64,000 nucleotides of DNA from Ricordea florida. Taxonomy: Eukaryota > Cnidaria > Anthozoa > Corallimorpharia > Ricordeidae. Below the pieces are notes generated by a model that worked only from the letters and a program-made list of their open reading frames with translations, had not been told where the DNA came from and made no database searches. The translations under genes and the position numbers were made by a program. Location of the stretch: assembly GCA_949710005.1 (NCBI GenBank), contig OX453282.1, positions 22,450,341 to 22,514,340 on the forward strand, given 5' to 3'. This document shows positions 1 through 13,157 of this stretch, piece by piece. The first letter of the stretch is position 1; the number at the start of each line of letters is the position of its first letter.

Positions 1-111
1 TATCTATTGATTATACTCATCGATGTCATTAAGATTAGACATGTCTGGATATTCATAGTAATGATAATAATAATGAATTTGTTATAGCACTCTTTTTCAT
101 ATGGATATCTT

Positions 112-213
112 TGACTCTTTCATTTCCAAGAGTGACAGTGATAGATTTTACTCTGTCTAATGCCAAACGATTTTACTTGTCAAATGGAGACCCCTTGGGA
201 GTGAAAGGGTTAA
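112..213. repeat. Short MITE-like repeat, copy 1
   Basis: About 100 bp with CTTTCA...CCAAGAGTGAC at the left and CTTGGGAGTGAAAGGGTTAA at the right. It closely matches the copy at 4135-4236. The left arm has diverged, so only the right TTAA end is intact. Non-coding, probably a non-autonomous TTAA-targeting element. Confidence 0.65.
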
Positions 214-626
214 AGGCGCTTTACATCAATTCTTTTATTAACGAGATGTTGAAAAAAGAAATGAACAGACAGCATTTTATGACCAGTTCTAGCATTCAGT
301 TGGCCCCAGTAATTAATTGAACTCAAAGTCAAGTAATATAGCTACATATAACTAAAGGAAGTAACAATTTCATTGGCTTATATGAGAAATAATAAACATG
401 CAAAAATTCCAACACGCTGATTGGCTGAGAGCACATTAATTAATCCCAAATAGTGCAGAAAGTTGAAATTGAGAGCAGAAGTCTGAAATTAAATTTTATG
501 TACAGTATATTATTGCAGCTAGATTATGTCAGACAGTTCAGTTAAAATAGCCAGACAATGGAAGAAAGTTGAGGAGAGAAACAATACACAATCTTGGACA
601 GAACAAGTTATAAAAGCACAATTATA
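214..626. other. No gene seen
   Basis: AT-rich host DNA, probably intron or intergenic sequence downstream of the glycosyltransferase exon. No coding or structured feature is supported. Confidence 0.5.
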
Positions 627-700
627 TCAAATAACAAGGGCCAATTTATGCAGTGTGCACAAGTAAGTTGGTAGGTTTGAATAATAATTATTATACATAC

Positions 701-1901
701 CATTAGTGATCTTCAGCCACTTTTCCACAAGAGCCCGGCACTGTTTGGCCCAATCAAACTGGTTTGCATACGTGCTCTGCAAGGACTGTGTCTCCTGTAG
801 CCGAGTTTTGCACTCTTTCAACCTTTTGATCTCCTTTGCCCAAACTTCTGAATCCTCAGAATCCACCACAAAACTGTCACCAAATGAAAGCGTTTTCAGT
901 GCTTTTCCAAATCCTGAATTAACAGATACAAGAACAGGCAAACCAGCAGACAAAGCTTGCAAGGCAGTCAGCCCAAATCCCTCAGTCCTTGATGGCATAA
1001 TGGCTAGGTCAGCTACACATAAGAGATCCAATAGCTTTTCCCTACCATTGGGAAAGCTGCGAAATATGAGCTGGCTTAGTTTAATATGTTCAAGTAGATA
1101 ATCTTTGACTTCTTTTTGTCCATCAGGAGCCCCAGCGAAGATCAGACGATAGGTTCTATCGTATAACTTGGCAATTGCTTGGGCAGCAATGTCATATCCT
1201 TTCAACTTGAAATTCTCTGCACCACCAACACCAAATACCAATACTCTAAAATTTCCTCCACCTTTATCAGCCTGCTTCACATAACTTAATTCACTGAAAA
1301 TACCTGGAGTGAAGTCAAACACTTCAGACTGCAAGGAAGCTCTGATTGCCTCAGCTATCTGTGGTCCAACTGCTACAACATGGTCAGCCATTTTGCAGAG
1401 GACCACTTCTGTGTTGTACATTTCTTCACCCTTGGGAATAGCATCTGGGCTCTTATACATTGCCTCCTCCTCCGAATTCGCATGCACAACTTGGATCCAT
1501 TTGCATTTATGAGAATCCTTAATATGCTGTGCTTGACGGCCAAGCTTAACACCATGACCTACAACAATGTCAATGCAGAGGTCCCGTGGTGGAGAAGCCA
1601 ACCAGTCAATAGGTTTATACCCAGGCCGTTCTTTTGCCTTCACAATAGTAATACCAAGCTCTTTAGCCGCTCTTTTATCCTCCTCGCTGCACTTTGGAAC
1701 AAACATGGTGACTTGCACATTTTCTAGCTTTGCCAAGTACTTGGCTAATTCAGTGTTAAAGGTGGATAGATCATTAGTGGAAGATCCCCACTCACTGGCT
1801 AGAAGTGTGACTTTTAGAATCCTGTTAGAGGATGATGAACTTGCCACATCTTGTTCCAGGGCTTCCTGTGATGTAGAGGAAATGGTGGGATGTGATGAAT
1901 C
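701..1901 (-). CDS. Host exon: GT-B fold glycosyltransferase (GT1/GT4 type)
   Basis: A single 1201-nt internal exon coding about 400 residues. On the minus strand it is preceded by a pyrimidine-rich tract ending CTGCTAG and followed by a G|GTATGT donor, so it is part of a spliced host gene. The frame is open from the acceptor in phase 0. The N-terminal half resembles a GT4 acceptor domain (LLASEWGSSTND start, then a VVGHG segment). The C-terminal half has the nucleotide-sugar side, with FAGAPDGQ and an E-x7-E-like stretch (PSRTEGFGLTALQALSAGLPVL). This motif is typical of GT4 retaining glycosyltransferases. In cnidarians and lancelets such domains often sit in multidomain proteins, so the full protein may carry other domains on exons outside the window. 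Substrate unknown. Confidence 0.8.
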
Positions 1902-2339
1902 CTAGCAGTGCAGAAGATAAAACAAAAATAATAGTAACATGTGCAGAGTTGTCAAAAAGAGCTGTGATCAACAATATTGTGGCTAATTATACTTTCATGT
2001 TTGCGCTAGCTACGTATCACAGGATTTGACTAAATTTGTTTTGAGCACATTCTTTTCCCCCTCTTGCAAATTTTGGCTTTTGCTTTCACCAGAGATGTAC
2101 TAGCACAACGCTTATAACATTACCAATAAACCAATTTGCTAAAGCTCTTGAAAGGAGACAAGATGGTGTTATTTATTAATACTTTTCTCAGGCTAAACAT
2201 TTTGATAAAGTGTCTAACGAAAAACTATTATTTAAGCTAGAATGCCGTGGTATTTGCTATTAATGGTTCCTTAATTGTTAGTTTGGTTCAGATCATATTT
2301 ATCTGGAAGACACAGACTTTAAAACAATTTGCCCGATTT
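1902..2339. other. Intron or intergenic DNA, no gene seen
   Basis: Sequence upstream of the glycosyltransferase exon on the minus strand. It holds the polypyrimidine acceptor tract next to 1902. No other feature is supported. Confidence 0.5.
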
Positions 2340-4010
2340 TCTCCCTATAACATCTGGGGTCCTGCAAGGGTCAGTTTTAGAGTCTTTACTGCTCTTGAAT
2401 TTTATCAACAACATGCCTAATGTAATTTCACAGGAAACATTTGCTGACAGTTGTGTGTGTTCATTTAATTATTGGTTGTGATGATGGCTACAAGTTGCAG
2501 GAAGGGTGGTGTGCATTAGATCTATATCAATGATAGATAGACATTATGACATTGGTGGAATTATGTAAGACCGTGGTGTTGTTGACAAGAGCCTTGGGAT
2601 TTCAGTTACCCACAATTTAAGCCAAAATGATCACACTAATTTGTGACTGTGAAAGGCAAACATGGACAAGCTTTTAAACCTTCCATGGTCACATTTTATC
2701 TCCTTGAAAGCTCAAACAATGCTTAGTCTCCTTTACTGCACATGCAAGGACACAAGTGATATCAGAACAAAGAGATTACTTTATATTACTTGGGTTTGGT
2801 CATGCCTTGAATATGTTAGCGTGTTATGGTCTCCTCATGCCAACAGAAACATCAACAGTTTAGAACATCTCCAGTGCAGAGCTACACGATTCAATTTTGC
2901 CAGGTATTATTCCGAGCAAGTGCCTTGGTAAATTGAATTTTTTTTACCTTCTTCTGGTGTTTTTAGAGTAACCATGTTTAAGTTAAATTCATCTTTGATT
3001 ATGTGTCATTTTACTTTTGTAACAAACCACTACGAAATGTTAATAATTGATGAAATGTTGATAATTTAAGGCTTGATATCCCTATCAGTAGGACTGACAC
3101 CTTTAAGAATTCTTTTCTTGTATGGATCTGTCACCTGTGGAATGAATTACCTCTTACAGGCCTTCTGACAGGGTGCGGGAAAAAAGAGAAAATTGTGCGG
3201 GTTTTGGTAGGCAAATTGTGCGTTAAAAAATGGCCATTGTGCGGGAATTGTGCGGAATTGCGCAATCTTGTAAACAAAAAAATATTCGATCACCGGGCCC
3301 AAAAAAACCGGCGTGGAGGAATTTCTGGATAAATGAAAAGTGCAACAACTCCCCTCTTAGTTTGGCAATTAAACATAAACGAAATTTCTATTTTGCTACA
3401 ACTTTGGCCAAAGTTTGTATCAACAAAATCATGTTGCGTGACACGATCGATTAAGTTTATTCAAAACCGTAATTCCCGGGCGTAATTCCGCTTCGAAATA
3501 AAATGTTTTCGACCAGAACAAGTTACTTTATGAAAAATCCCGACATTTTTGTACTTTCTTTGATATGTAGAGCGAATATTATCTCTGAAGGTTTAAAACT
3601 CTTCACGCTGCAAAAACCGCAACACCGAGACAAGATTAGACTGAGACTAGTGCCCAGGCCGCCACGGAGCTATGAAGAGCCACCTTGATGTTTTTATATC
3701 CGCTCGAGCTGTTCAATCGCGGAAAGCGGCGGATTTCTCGATTGTTTTGCTATGTAAATAGCCTAAAAAGTTTCTTTAAACCTTGGCAATCGATGGGAAT
3801 ACTGATTTAGTTAGATTTTTAACCAAATCTTTCCATATTGTGCAGGATTTCACGGATTTTCAGAAATTGTGCGGGATTGTGCGGCTTTGATCGAATTGTG
3901 CGGTCCCGCACCTGCGCACCCTGTCAGAAGGCCTGCTCTTAGCATTAGGGAGTTGAACACACTGTCAACCTTTCAAGAGAATTTTGATGGCCTTTTATTA
4001 AGTTTCAACT
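2340..4010 (+). pseudogene. Relic of a non-LTR retrotransposon reverse transcriptase (C-terminal half)
   Basis: Fragments in different frames follow the order of a non-LTR reverse transcriptase. A G-V-x-Q-G-S-V-L stretch near 2355 is followed by FINNMP, as in RT motif 4-5 regions. Then come a KSLGISV-like segment near 2590, the RTKRLLY...LEY...LWSPH thumb region (2662-2931), and a W-N-E-L-P-L...SIREL ending (3140-3160 joined to 3942-4010). The catalytic FADD box is degenerate (FADS). Several frameshifts and a 779-bp MITE interrupt it. Likely CR1/L2-like by these motifs; clade not resolved. Confidence 0.75.
3157..3935. mobile_element. MITE-like element inserted in the RT relic
   Basis: Perfect inverted ends CAGGCCTTCTGACAGGGTGC at both sides, flanked by a direct CTCTTA duplication (3151-3156 and 3936-3941). 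The interior contains repeated ATTGTGCGG blocks near both ends and no credible gene. The insertion splits the tail of the reverse transcriptase relic between the P-L and S-I residues of its final motif. Superfamily not assigned. Confidence 0.8.
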
Positions 4011-4134
4011 AGATGATCTATAATTATATACTGTATCTTACTCCATCATTAGTTTATTTATGATAAGTTTTATTGATTTCATTTTCTCTTTTTATGATGT
4101 AATAATAGGTGGCTTATTTAAAGGAGTCCCTTCC

Positions 4135-4161
4135 TTAACCCTTTCACTCCCAAGAGTGACT

Positions 4162-4198
<37 letters not shown>

Positions 4199-4236
4199 AT
4201 CGTCAAATGTAGACCCCTTGGGAGTGAAAGGGTTAA
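4135..4236. repeat. Short palindromic MITE, copy 2 (TTAA ends)
   Basis: A 102-bp element with inverted ends TTAACCCTTTCACTCCCAAG and its complement, bounded by TTAA on each side. Same family as the copy at 112-213 and better preserved. TTAA ends suggest mobilisation by a piggyBac-type enzyme (inference). Confidence 0.75.
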
Positions 4237-4374
4237 GCTTACCTCTGGTTGATTAATAATAAATACATGGTGTAACTAGTTGCTACTGTGCCTGTGTAAT
4301 GAAGGTTCTTTGACACAACTCTTTGTTACAGATCACAGCTGTTATGATTATATACCTCTTACTAACCAAGTTCA

Positions 4375-4477
4375 AGGTCCGTAGTGTAAGTTACAGACTG
4401 AGTATTTTCCACTTGAAGCGAGCGGGCCAGAAATCCAAGTGGAAAAGATGAGAATCCGTAACTTACAGTACGGACCT
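4375..4477. repeat. Fold-back repeat
   Basis: Imperfect inverted arms AGGTCCGTAGTGTAAGTTAC and GTAACTTACAGTACGGACCT enclose a 60-bp loop that has its own short inverted pair (TTTTCCACTTG / CAAGTGGAAAA). No coding content; a small fold-back element. Confidence 0.65.
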
Positions 4478-5642
4478 AAAAAACAAAGTTTGTAAGATAT
4501 TTATTATATCAAAAAACAAACTTTGAAGTTAGTGGGCCATACAGGGAAGTGCAGCCTGCTAAACTGACCAATCATAGTGTGCGTACTAACTGAGAAATAA
4601 AATAAGATTGATTCAGCCTTCTGGAGTAGCCTCTAGGCTTGAAAAGCCAATAGAAAACCAGTTCAAGGTTAGGGGAAGTGAAAAACTCTTTGAATCTGGA
4701 AATCTAAATACATATTGGAATGAATCACATCATTCGCATTGCAACTGCATTTGAAACTCTTTATAGTTTGATACTGCACTAATCTGCTTGCACTAATTAG
4801 CCCTTGGACAACTTGAACCTGAAGTTTACAGTGATTTGTGGTACAAGTATCTATTTATTTTTAGTATCATAAATGCCCGAGATTTCAAGGCAATGAAAAA
4901 CTGTTCAATACAGTACATACCTCTCTTTGCCCAGACATTACAAGTCAATAAAGGTCAGTTTCTCATAAAAAAGTTGCTTTGACAGCAGGACATACAGTTT
5001 GTATCCATTGGCTGCTTCGTACCAAAAATGAAAAAAAAATAATGTAATTATTTTGATCTTATCATGGTACATGGTACATTGATATAACCAACTCAACTCT
5101 GATTGACTGGAACCACCCAGCTAATTCTCAATGACACTGTTTTGTTGCACAAATCATTATTTTCCTATCTCTACAAGCGACATCATACTTACAGAACACA
5201 GGTACAAGTGTTATCACATGTAGAAGCAACTTCACCCAACAAATGCTCTTGTCTTCACAAGCACCTGACAGGAGTATGCATAATAAAACAATAATTACTT
5301 TGGTACTGGCATGATAGTGAGAATGATCAAGGCTGCAGTTTGAGTCACCTGCTGAATTCAAAGGCTGAGGCCGATAACTCAAACAAATAGCTGTTCAACA
5401 TCAGCTTCTTTGATAAACCATTAGTTTTTTGTGTGAGTTGCTAACTCTGTGCTCAGAATTGAAAGAGCCAGGCTATTATCATTTTCAATAAGGTCCTCTA
5501 ATTTGTTGCATTTCATGCAGGAGAAGGCAAATCTAGTTTTGTGTGGGTGTACTGTGTAAGACTGACAAAATCATTTGAGTTTGCTCCTTGTCTGTGGTCA
5601 ATGCAAATTTAGCCACCTCTCCCCTTGTTTATTTTTTAAGAG
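4478..5642. other. No gene seen
   Basis: AT-rich intergenic or intronic host DNA. Short open frames here lack start context, family motifs and splice logic, and are treated as chance. Confidence 0.45.
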
Positions 5643-8600
5643 CCACAGCCTTGCTTTCACTGTATGAGCCTTGCTTTCACTGTATGAGCCTTGCTATCAC
5701 TGTATGAGCCTTGCTATCACTGTATGAGCCTTGCTTTCACTGTAACAGCCTTGCTTTCACTGTATGAGCCTTGCTTTCACTGTATGAGCCTTGCTATCAC
5801 TGTATGAGCCTTGCTATCACTGTATGAGCCTTGCTTTCACTGTAACAGCCTTGCTTTCACTGTATGAGCCTTGCTTTCACTGTATAAACCATGCTTTCAC
5901 CGTACAAGCCTTGCTTTCACTGTATGTGCCTTGCTTTCACTGTATGAGCCTTGCTTTCACTGTATGAGCCTTGCTTTCACTGTATGAGCCTTGCTTTCAC
6001 TGTATGGGCCTTGCTTTCACTGTATGAGCCTTGCTTTCACTGTATGTGCCTTGCTTTCACTGTATGAGCCTTGCTTTCACTGTATGAGCCTTGCTTTCAC
6101 TGCATAAACCATGCTTTCACCGTACAAGCCTTGCTTTCACTGTATGTGCCTTGCTTTCACTGTATGAGCCTTGCTTTCACTGTATGAGCCTTGCTTTCAC
6201 TGTATAAACCATGCTTTCACCGTACAAGCCTTGCTTTCACTGTATGTGCCTTGCTTTCACTGTATGAGCCTTGCTTTCACTGTATGAGCCTTGCTTTCAC
6301 TGTATGAGCCTTGCTTTCACTGTATGGGCCTTGCTTTCACTGTATGAGCCTTGCTTTCACTGTATGTGCCTTGCTTTCACTGTATGAGCCTTGCTTTCAC
6401 TGTATGAGCCTTGCTTTCACTGTATGAGCCTTGCTTTCACTGTATGAGCCTTGCTTTCACTGTATAAACCATGCTTTCACCGTACAAGCCTTGCTTTCAC
6501 TGTATGTGCCTTGCTTTCACTGTATGAGCCTTGCTTTCACTGTATGAGCCTTGCTTTCACTGTATGAGCCTTGCTTTCACTGTATGAGCCTTGCTTTCAC
6601 GGTATAAACCATGCTTTCACCGTACAAGCCTTGCTTTCACTGGATGTGCCTTGCTTTCACTGTATGAGCCTTGCTTTCACTGTACAAGCCTTGCTTTCAC
6701 TGTATGAGCCTTGCTTTCACTGTATGAGCCTTGCTTTCACTGTATGAGCCTTGCTTTCACTGTATGTGCCTTGCTTTCACTGTATGAGCCTTGCTTTCAC
6801 TGTATGAGCCTTGCTTTCACTGTATGAGCCTTGCTATCACTGTATGAGCCTTGCTTTCACTGTATGAGCCTTGCTTTCACTGTATGAGCCTTGCTTTCAC
6901 TGTATGAGCCTTGCTTTCACTGTATGAGCCTTGCTTTCACTGTATGAGCCTTGCTTTCACTGTATGAGCCTTGCTCTCACTGTATGAGCCTTGCTATCAC
7001 TGTATGAGCCTTGCTTTCACTGTACGAGTCTTCCTTTCACTGTATGAGTCTTCCTTTCACTGTATGAGCCTTGCTTTCACTGTATGAGCCTTGCTTTCAC
7101 TGTATGAGCCTTGCTTTCACTGTATGAGCCTTGCTTTCACTGTATGAGCCTTGCTTTCACTGTATGTGCCTTGCTTTCACTGTATGAGCCTTGCTTTCAC
7201 TGTATGAGCCTTGCTATCACTGTATGACCCTTGCTTTCACTGTATGTGCCTTGCTTTCACTGAATGAGCCTTGCTTTCACTGTATGAGCCTTGCTTTCAC
7301 TGTATGAGCCTTGCTATCACTGTATGACCCTTGCTTTCACTGTATGTGCCTTGCTTTCACTGTATGAGCCTTGCTTTCACTGTATGAGCCTTGCTTTCAC
7401 TGTATGAGCCTTGCTTTCACTGTATGAGCCTTGCTTTCACTGTATGAGCCTTGCTCTCACTGTATGAGCCTTGCTATCACTGTATGAGCCTTGCTTTCAC
7501 TGTACGAGTCTTCCTTTCACTGTATGAGTCTTCCTTTCACTGTATGAGCCTTGCTTTCACTGTATGAGCCTTGCTTTCACTGTATGAGCCCTGCTTTCAC
7601 TGTATGAGCCTTGCTTTCACTGTATGTGCCTTGCTTTCACTGTATGAGCCTTGCTTTCACTGTATGAGCCTTGCTATCACTGTATGACCCTTGCTTTCAC
7701 TGTATGTGCCTTGCTTTCACTGAATGAGCCTTGCTTTCACTGTATGAGCCTTGCTTTCACTGTATGAGCCTTGCTATCACTGTATGACCCTTGCTTTCAC
7801 TGTATGTGCCTTGCTTTCACTGAATGAGCCTTGCTTTCACTGTATGAGCTTTGCTTTCACTGTATGAGCCTCGCTTTCACTGTATAATCCTTGCTTTTAC
7901 TGTATGAGCCTTGCTTTCACTGTATGGACCTTGCTTTCACTGTATGAGCCTTGCTTTCACTGTATGAGCCTTGCTTTCACTGTATGAGCCTTGCTTTCAC
8001 TGTATGAGCCTTGCTTTCACTGTATGAGCCTTGCTTTCACTGTATGAGCCTTGCTTTCACTGTATGAGCCTTGCTATCACTGTATGAGCCTTGCTTTCAC
8101 TGTACGAGTCTTCCTTTCACTGTATGAGTCTTCCTTTCACTGTATGAGCCTTGCTTTCACTGTATGAGCCTTGCTTTCACTGTATGAGCCTTGCTTTCAC
8201 TGTATGAGCCTTGCTTTCACTGTATGAGCCTTGCTTTCACTGTATGAGCCTTGCTTTCACTGTATGTGCCTTGCTTTCACTGTATGAGCCTTGCTTTCAC
8301 TGTATGAGACTTGATATCACTGTATGACCCTTGCTTTCACTGTATGTGCCTTGCTTTCACTGAATGAGCCTTGCTTTCACTGTATGAGCCTTGCTTTCAC
8401 TGTATGAGCCTTGCTATCACTGTATGACCCTTGCTTTCACTGTATGTGCCTTGCTTTCACTGAATGAGCCTTGCTTTCACTGTATGAGCTTTGCTTTCAC
8501 TGTATGAGCCTTGCTTTCACTGTATGAGCCTTGCTATCACTGTATGAGCCTTGCTTTCACTGTATGAGCCTTGCTTTCACTGTATGAGCCTTGCTTTCAC

Positions 8601-11600
8601 TGTATGAGCCTTGCTTTCACTGTATGAGCCTTGCTTTCACTGTACGAGTCTTCCTTTCACTGTATGAGTCTTCCTTTCACTGTATGAGCCTTGCTTTCAC
8701 TGTATGAGCCTTGCTTTCACTGTATGAGCCTTGCTATCACTGTATGAGCCTTGCTTTCACTGTATGAGCCTTGCTTTCACTGTATGAGCCTTGCTTTCAC
8801 TGTATGAGCCTTGCTTTCACTGTATGAGCCTTGCTTTCACTGTATGAGCCTTGCTTTCACTGTATGAGCCTTGCTATCACTGTATGACCCTTGCTTTCAC
8901 TGTATGTGCCTTGCTTTCACTGAATGAGCCTTGCTTTCACTGTATGAGCTTTGCTTTCACTGTATGAGCCTCGCTTTCACTGTATAATCCTTGCTTTCAC
9001 TGTATGAGCCTTGCTTTCACTGTATGGACCTTGCTTTCACTGTATGAGCCTTGCTTTCACTGTATGAGCCTTGCTTTCACTGTATGAGCCTTGCTTTCAC
9101 TGTATGAGCCTTGCTTTCACTGTATGAGCCTTGCTTTCACTGTATGAGCCTTGCTTTCACTGTATGAGCCTTGCTATCACTGTATGAGCCTTGCTTTCAC
9201 TGTACGAGTCTTCCTTTCACTGTATGAGTCTTCCTTTCACTGTATGAGCCTTGCTTTCACTGTATGAGCCTTGCTTTCACTGTATGAGCCTTGCTTTCAC
9301 TGTATGAGCCTTGCTTTCACTGTATGTGCCTTGCTTTCACTGTATGAGCCTTGCTTTCACTGTATGAGCCTTGCTATCACTGTATGACCCTTGCTTTCAC
9401 TGTATGTGCCTTGCTTTCACTGAATGAGCCTTGCTTTCACTGTATGAGCCTTGCTTTCACTGTATGAGCCTTGCTATCACTGTATGACCCTTGCTTTCAC
9501 TGTATGTGCCTTGCTTTCACTGAATGAGCCTTGCTTTCACTGTATGAGCTTTGCTTTCACTGTATGAGCCTTGCTTTCACTGTATGAGTCTTGCTTCACT
9601 GAATGGGCTTTCCTTTCACCGTACAAGCCTTACTTTCCCTGTACAAGCCCTGCTTTCACTGTATGAGCCTTGCTATCACTGCATGAGCCTTGCTATCACT
9701 GTATGAGTCTTGCTTCACTGAATGGGCTCTCCTTTCATTGTACAAGCCTTGCTTTCACCGTAGAAGCCTTGCTTTCACCGTACAAACCTTGCTTTCACTG
9801 TATGAGCCTTGCTTTCACTGTATGAGCCTTGCTATCACTGTATGAGCCTTGATTTCACTGTATGAGTCTTGCTTCGCTGAATGGGCTTTCCTTTCACCAT
9901 ACAAGCCTTGCTTTCACTCTATGGGCCTTGCTTTCACTGTATGGGCCTTGCTTTCACTGTATGAGCCTTGCTTTCACTGTTTGAGCCTTGCTATCACTGT
10001 ATGAGCCTTGATTTCACTGTATGAGTCTTGCTTCACTGAATGGGCTTTCCTTTCACCATACAAGCCTTGCTTTCACTCTATGGGCCTTGCTTTCACTGTA
10101 TGAGCCTTGCTTTCACTGTATGAGCCTTGCTTTCACTGTATGAGCCTTGCTTTCACTGTATGAGCCTTGCTTTCACTGTATGAGCCTTGCTTTCACTGTA
10201 TGAGCCTTGCTTTCACTGTACCAGCCTTGCTTTCACTGTACGAGCCTTGCTTTCACTGTATGAGCCTTGCTTTCACTGTATGAGCCTTGCTTTCACTGTA
10301 TGAGCCTTGCTTTCACTGTACCAGCCTTGCTTTCACTGTACCAGCCTTGCTTTCACTGTACCAGCCTTGCTTTCACTGTATGAGCCTTGCTTTCACTGTA
10401 TGAGCCTTGCTTTCACTGTATGAGCCTTGCTTTCACTGTATGAGCCTTGCTTTCACTGTATGAGCCTTGCTTTCACTGTATGAGCCTTGCTTTCACTGTA
10501 TGTGCCTTGCTTTCACTGTATGAGCCTTGCTTTCACTGTATGAGCCTTGCTATCACTGTATGACCCTTGCTTTCACTGTATGTGCCTTGCTTTCACTGAA
10601 TGAGCCTTGCTTTCACTGTATGAGCCTTGCTTTCACTGTATGAGCCTTGCTATCACTGTATGACCCTTGCTTTCACTGTATGTGCCTTGCTTTCACTGAA
10701 TGAGCCTTGCTTTCACTGTATGAGCTTTGCTTTCACTGTATGAGCCTCGCTTTCACTGTATAATCCTTGCTTTCACTGTATGAGCCTTGCTTTCACTGTA
10801 TGGACCTTGCTTTCACTGTATGAGCCTTGCTTTCACTTTATGAGCCTTGCTTTCACTGTATGAGCCTTGCTTTCACTGTATGAGCCTTGCTTTCACTGTA
10901 TGAGCCTTGCTTTCACTGTATGAGCCTTGCTTTCACTGTATGAGCCTTGCTATCACTGTATGAGCCTTGCTTTCACTGTACGAGTCTTCCTTTCACTGTA
11001 TGAGTCTTCCTTTCACTGTATGAGCCTTGCTTTCACTGTATGAGCCTTGCTTTCACTGTATGAGCCTTGCTTTCACTGTATGAGCCTTGCTTTCACTGTA
11101 TGAGCCCTGCTTTCACTGTATGAGCCTTGCTTTCACTGTATGTGCCTTGCTTTCACTGTATGAGCCTTGCTTTCACTGTATGAGCCTTGCTATCACTGTA
11201 TGAGCCTTGCTTTCACTGTATGTGCCTTGCTTTCACTGTATGAGCCTTGCTTTCACTGTATGAGCCTTGCTATCACTGTATGACCCTTGCTTTCACTGTA
11301 TGTGCCTTGCTTTCACTGAATGAGCCTTGCTTTCACTGTATGAGCTTTGCTTTCACTGTATGAGCCTTGCTTTCACTGTATGAGTCTTGCTTCATTGAAT
11401 GGGCTTTCCTTTCACCGTACAAGCCTTACTTTCCCTGTACAAGCCCTGCTTTCACTGTATGAGCCTTGCTATCACTGCATGAGCCTTGCTATCACTGTAT
11501 GAGTCTTGCTTCACTGAATGGGCTCTCCTTTCACTGTACAAGCCTTGCTTTCACCGTACAAGCCTTGCTTTCACCGTACAAACCTTGCTTTCACTGTATG

Positions 11601-12500
11601 AGCCTTGCTTTCACTGTATGAGCCTTGCTATCACTGTATGAGCCTTGAGATCACTGTATGAGTCTTGCTTCGCTGAATGGGCTTTCCTTTCACCATACAA
11701 GCCTTGCTTTCACTCTATGGGCCTTGCTTTCACTGTATGGGCCTTGCTTTCACTGTATGAGCCTTGCTTTCACTGTATGAGCCTTGCTATCACTGTATGA
11801 GCCTTGATTTCACTGTATGAGTCTTGCTTCACTGAATGGGCTTTCCTTTCACCATACAAGCCTTGCTTTCACTCTATGGGCCTTGCTTTCACTGTATGAG
11901 CCTTGCTTTCACTGTATGAGCCTTGCTTTCACTGTATGAGCCTTGCTTTCACTGTATGAGCCTTGCTTTCACTGTATGAGCCTTGCTTTCACTGTATGAG
12001 CCTTGCTTTCACTGTATGAGCCTTGCTTTCACTGTATGAGCCTTGCTTTCACTGTATGAGCCTTTCTTTCACTGTATGAGCCTTGCTTTCACTGTATGAG
12101 CCTTGCTTTCACTGTACCAGCCTTGCTTTCACTGTACCAGCCTTGCTTTCACTGTACCAGCCTTGCTTTCACTGTATGAGCCTTGCTTTCCCTGTATGAG
12201 CCTTGCTTTCACTGTATGAGCCTTGCTTTCACTGTATGAGCCTTGCTTTCACTGTATGAGCCTTGCTTTCACTGTATGAGCCTTGCTTTCACTGTATGAG
12301 CCTTGCTTTCACTGTATGAGCCTTGCTTTCACTGTATGAGCCTTGCTTTCACTGTACCAGCCTTGCTTTCACTCTACCAGCCTTGCTTTCACTGTACCAG
12401 CCTTGCTTTCACTGTATGAGCCTTGCTTTCCCTGTATGAGCCTTGCTTTCACTGTATGAGCCTTGATTTCACTGTATGAGCCTTGCTTTCATTGTATTTA
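5643..12500. repeat. Large 20-bp minisatellite array
   Basis: About 340 tandem copies of a 20-bp unit, consensus TGTATGAGCCTTGCTTTCAC, with variants that recur as blocks (TGTGCC, GACCC, ACGAGTCTTCC, CACCGTACAAGCC). The ACGAGTC/TGAGTCTTCC pair recurs near 7021, 7501, 8101, 8641, 9201 and 10978, showing higher-order units of roughly 480-600 bp. A segment around 9200-10100 reappears around 10980-11890 (offset about 1.8 kb), a large internal duplication. A 19-bp variant (GAGTCTTGCTTCACTGAATG) near 9587 and 11385 shifts the phase. All frames contain stops, so it is not a coding repeat. Confidence 0.95.
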
Positions 12501-12501
12501 C

Positions 12502-12539
<38 letters not shown>
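12502..12539. repeat. ATT microsatellite
   Basis: Uninterrupted ATT trinucleotide run directly at the right edge of the minisatellite. Confidence 0.95.
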
Positions 12540-13017
12540 GTGTCGACTTGTAAAGTGCAAGTATCCATACACATATTCACATGCGCTATATTTACATGTA
12601 TTGTACATGCTTAAATCAGTTAGGATGGTTTATTACTTTGATGCCAATGCTTGTGAGTAATGTGCCCAATTTTTTCTGTATACAAATTGGCTTTCATTCA
12701 CTTGTTTGAGAAGAACGCTTTACCGTGAAAAGCAGCAATTTCAAGGCTGTTTGGTGTCAGAGTACTGTGCAGAACAAGGGGTGTATTGATTTCCAGAAAC
12801 AAAAATAACCATATCAAAGTAACAACCGATTAAATTTTACCATCTACAGAGATGTCAAAAACTGTGATCATTTAAGTCAGATTGCGCACAACTAGGAAAC
12901 GTGTAAAATTAAGAGAAAAAAACCAACGTTACATACCATATTTACCAGTGTATAAGTCGATCCTGTGTACAAGTTAACCTCCAAATTCTGAGGCCCAAAA
13001 CGAGATTTTCTTAATTG
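12540..13017. other. No gene seen
   Basis: Unique-looking AT-rich host DNA between the microsatellite and the SINE head. Nothing further is supported. Confidence 0.45.
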
Positions 13018-13157
13018 CAATAATAATGGAGTTTATTTGAGTGTAAACTGCAACCAGCACTAAAATCTCAGCCCACATATGACGCCAGATTTGGGAATCG
13101 AACCCGGGCCCCGTTGGTGGAAGGCTAGCGCTCTCACCACTGCGCCAACCCTGCTCC
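13018..13157 (-). repeat. tRNA-derived SINE head
   Basis: Read on the minus strand from 13157, the sequence has a tRNA-like head. An A-box-like TGGCGCAGTGGTG lies at 13147-13135, and a perfect B-box GGTTCGATTCC at 13104-13094, in the usual pol III promoter arrangement. The tail after the head continues as non-tRNA sequence ending near an AAATAAACTCC stretch, which fits a SINE rather than a functional tRNA gene. The acceptor stem does not close as a tRNA would. Confidence 0.65.

Noticed and set aside
5643-12500. Repeat array resembling a CRISPR
   Set aside because: Units are directly adjacent with no unique spacers, and the context is eukaryotic; it is a minisatellite.
13018-13157. Functional tRNA gene
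   Set aside because: A and B boxes are present but the acceptor stem does not pair and the sequence continues as a SINE-like tail.
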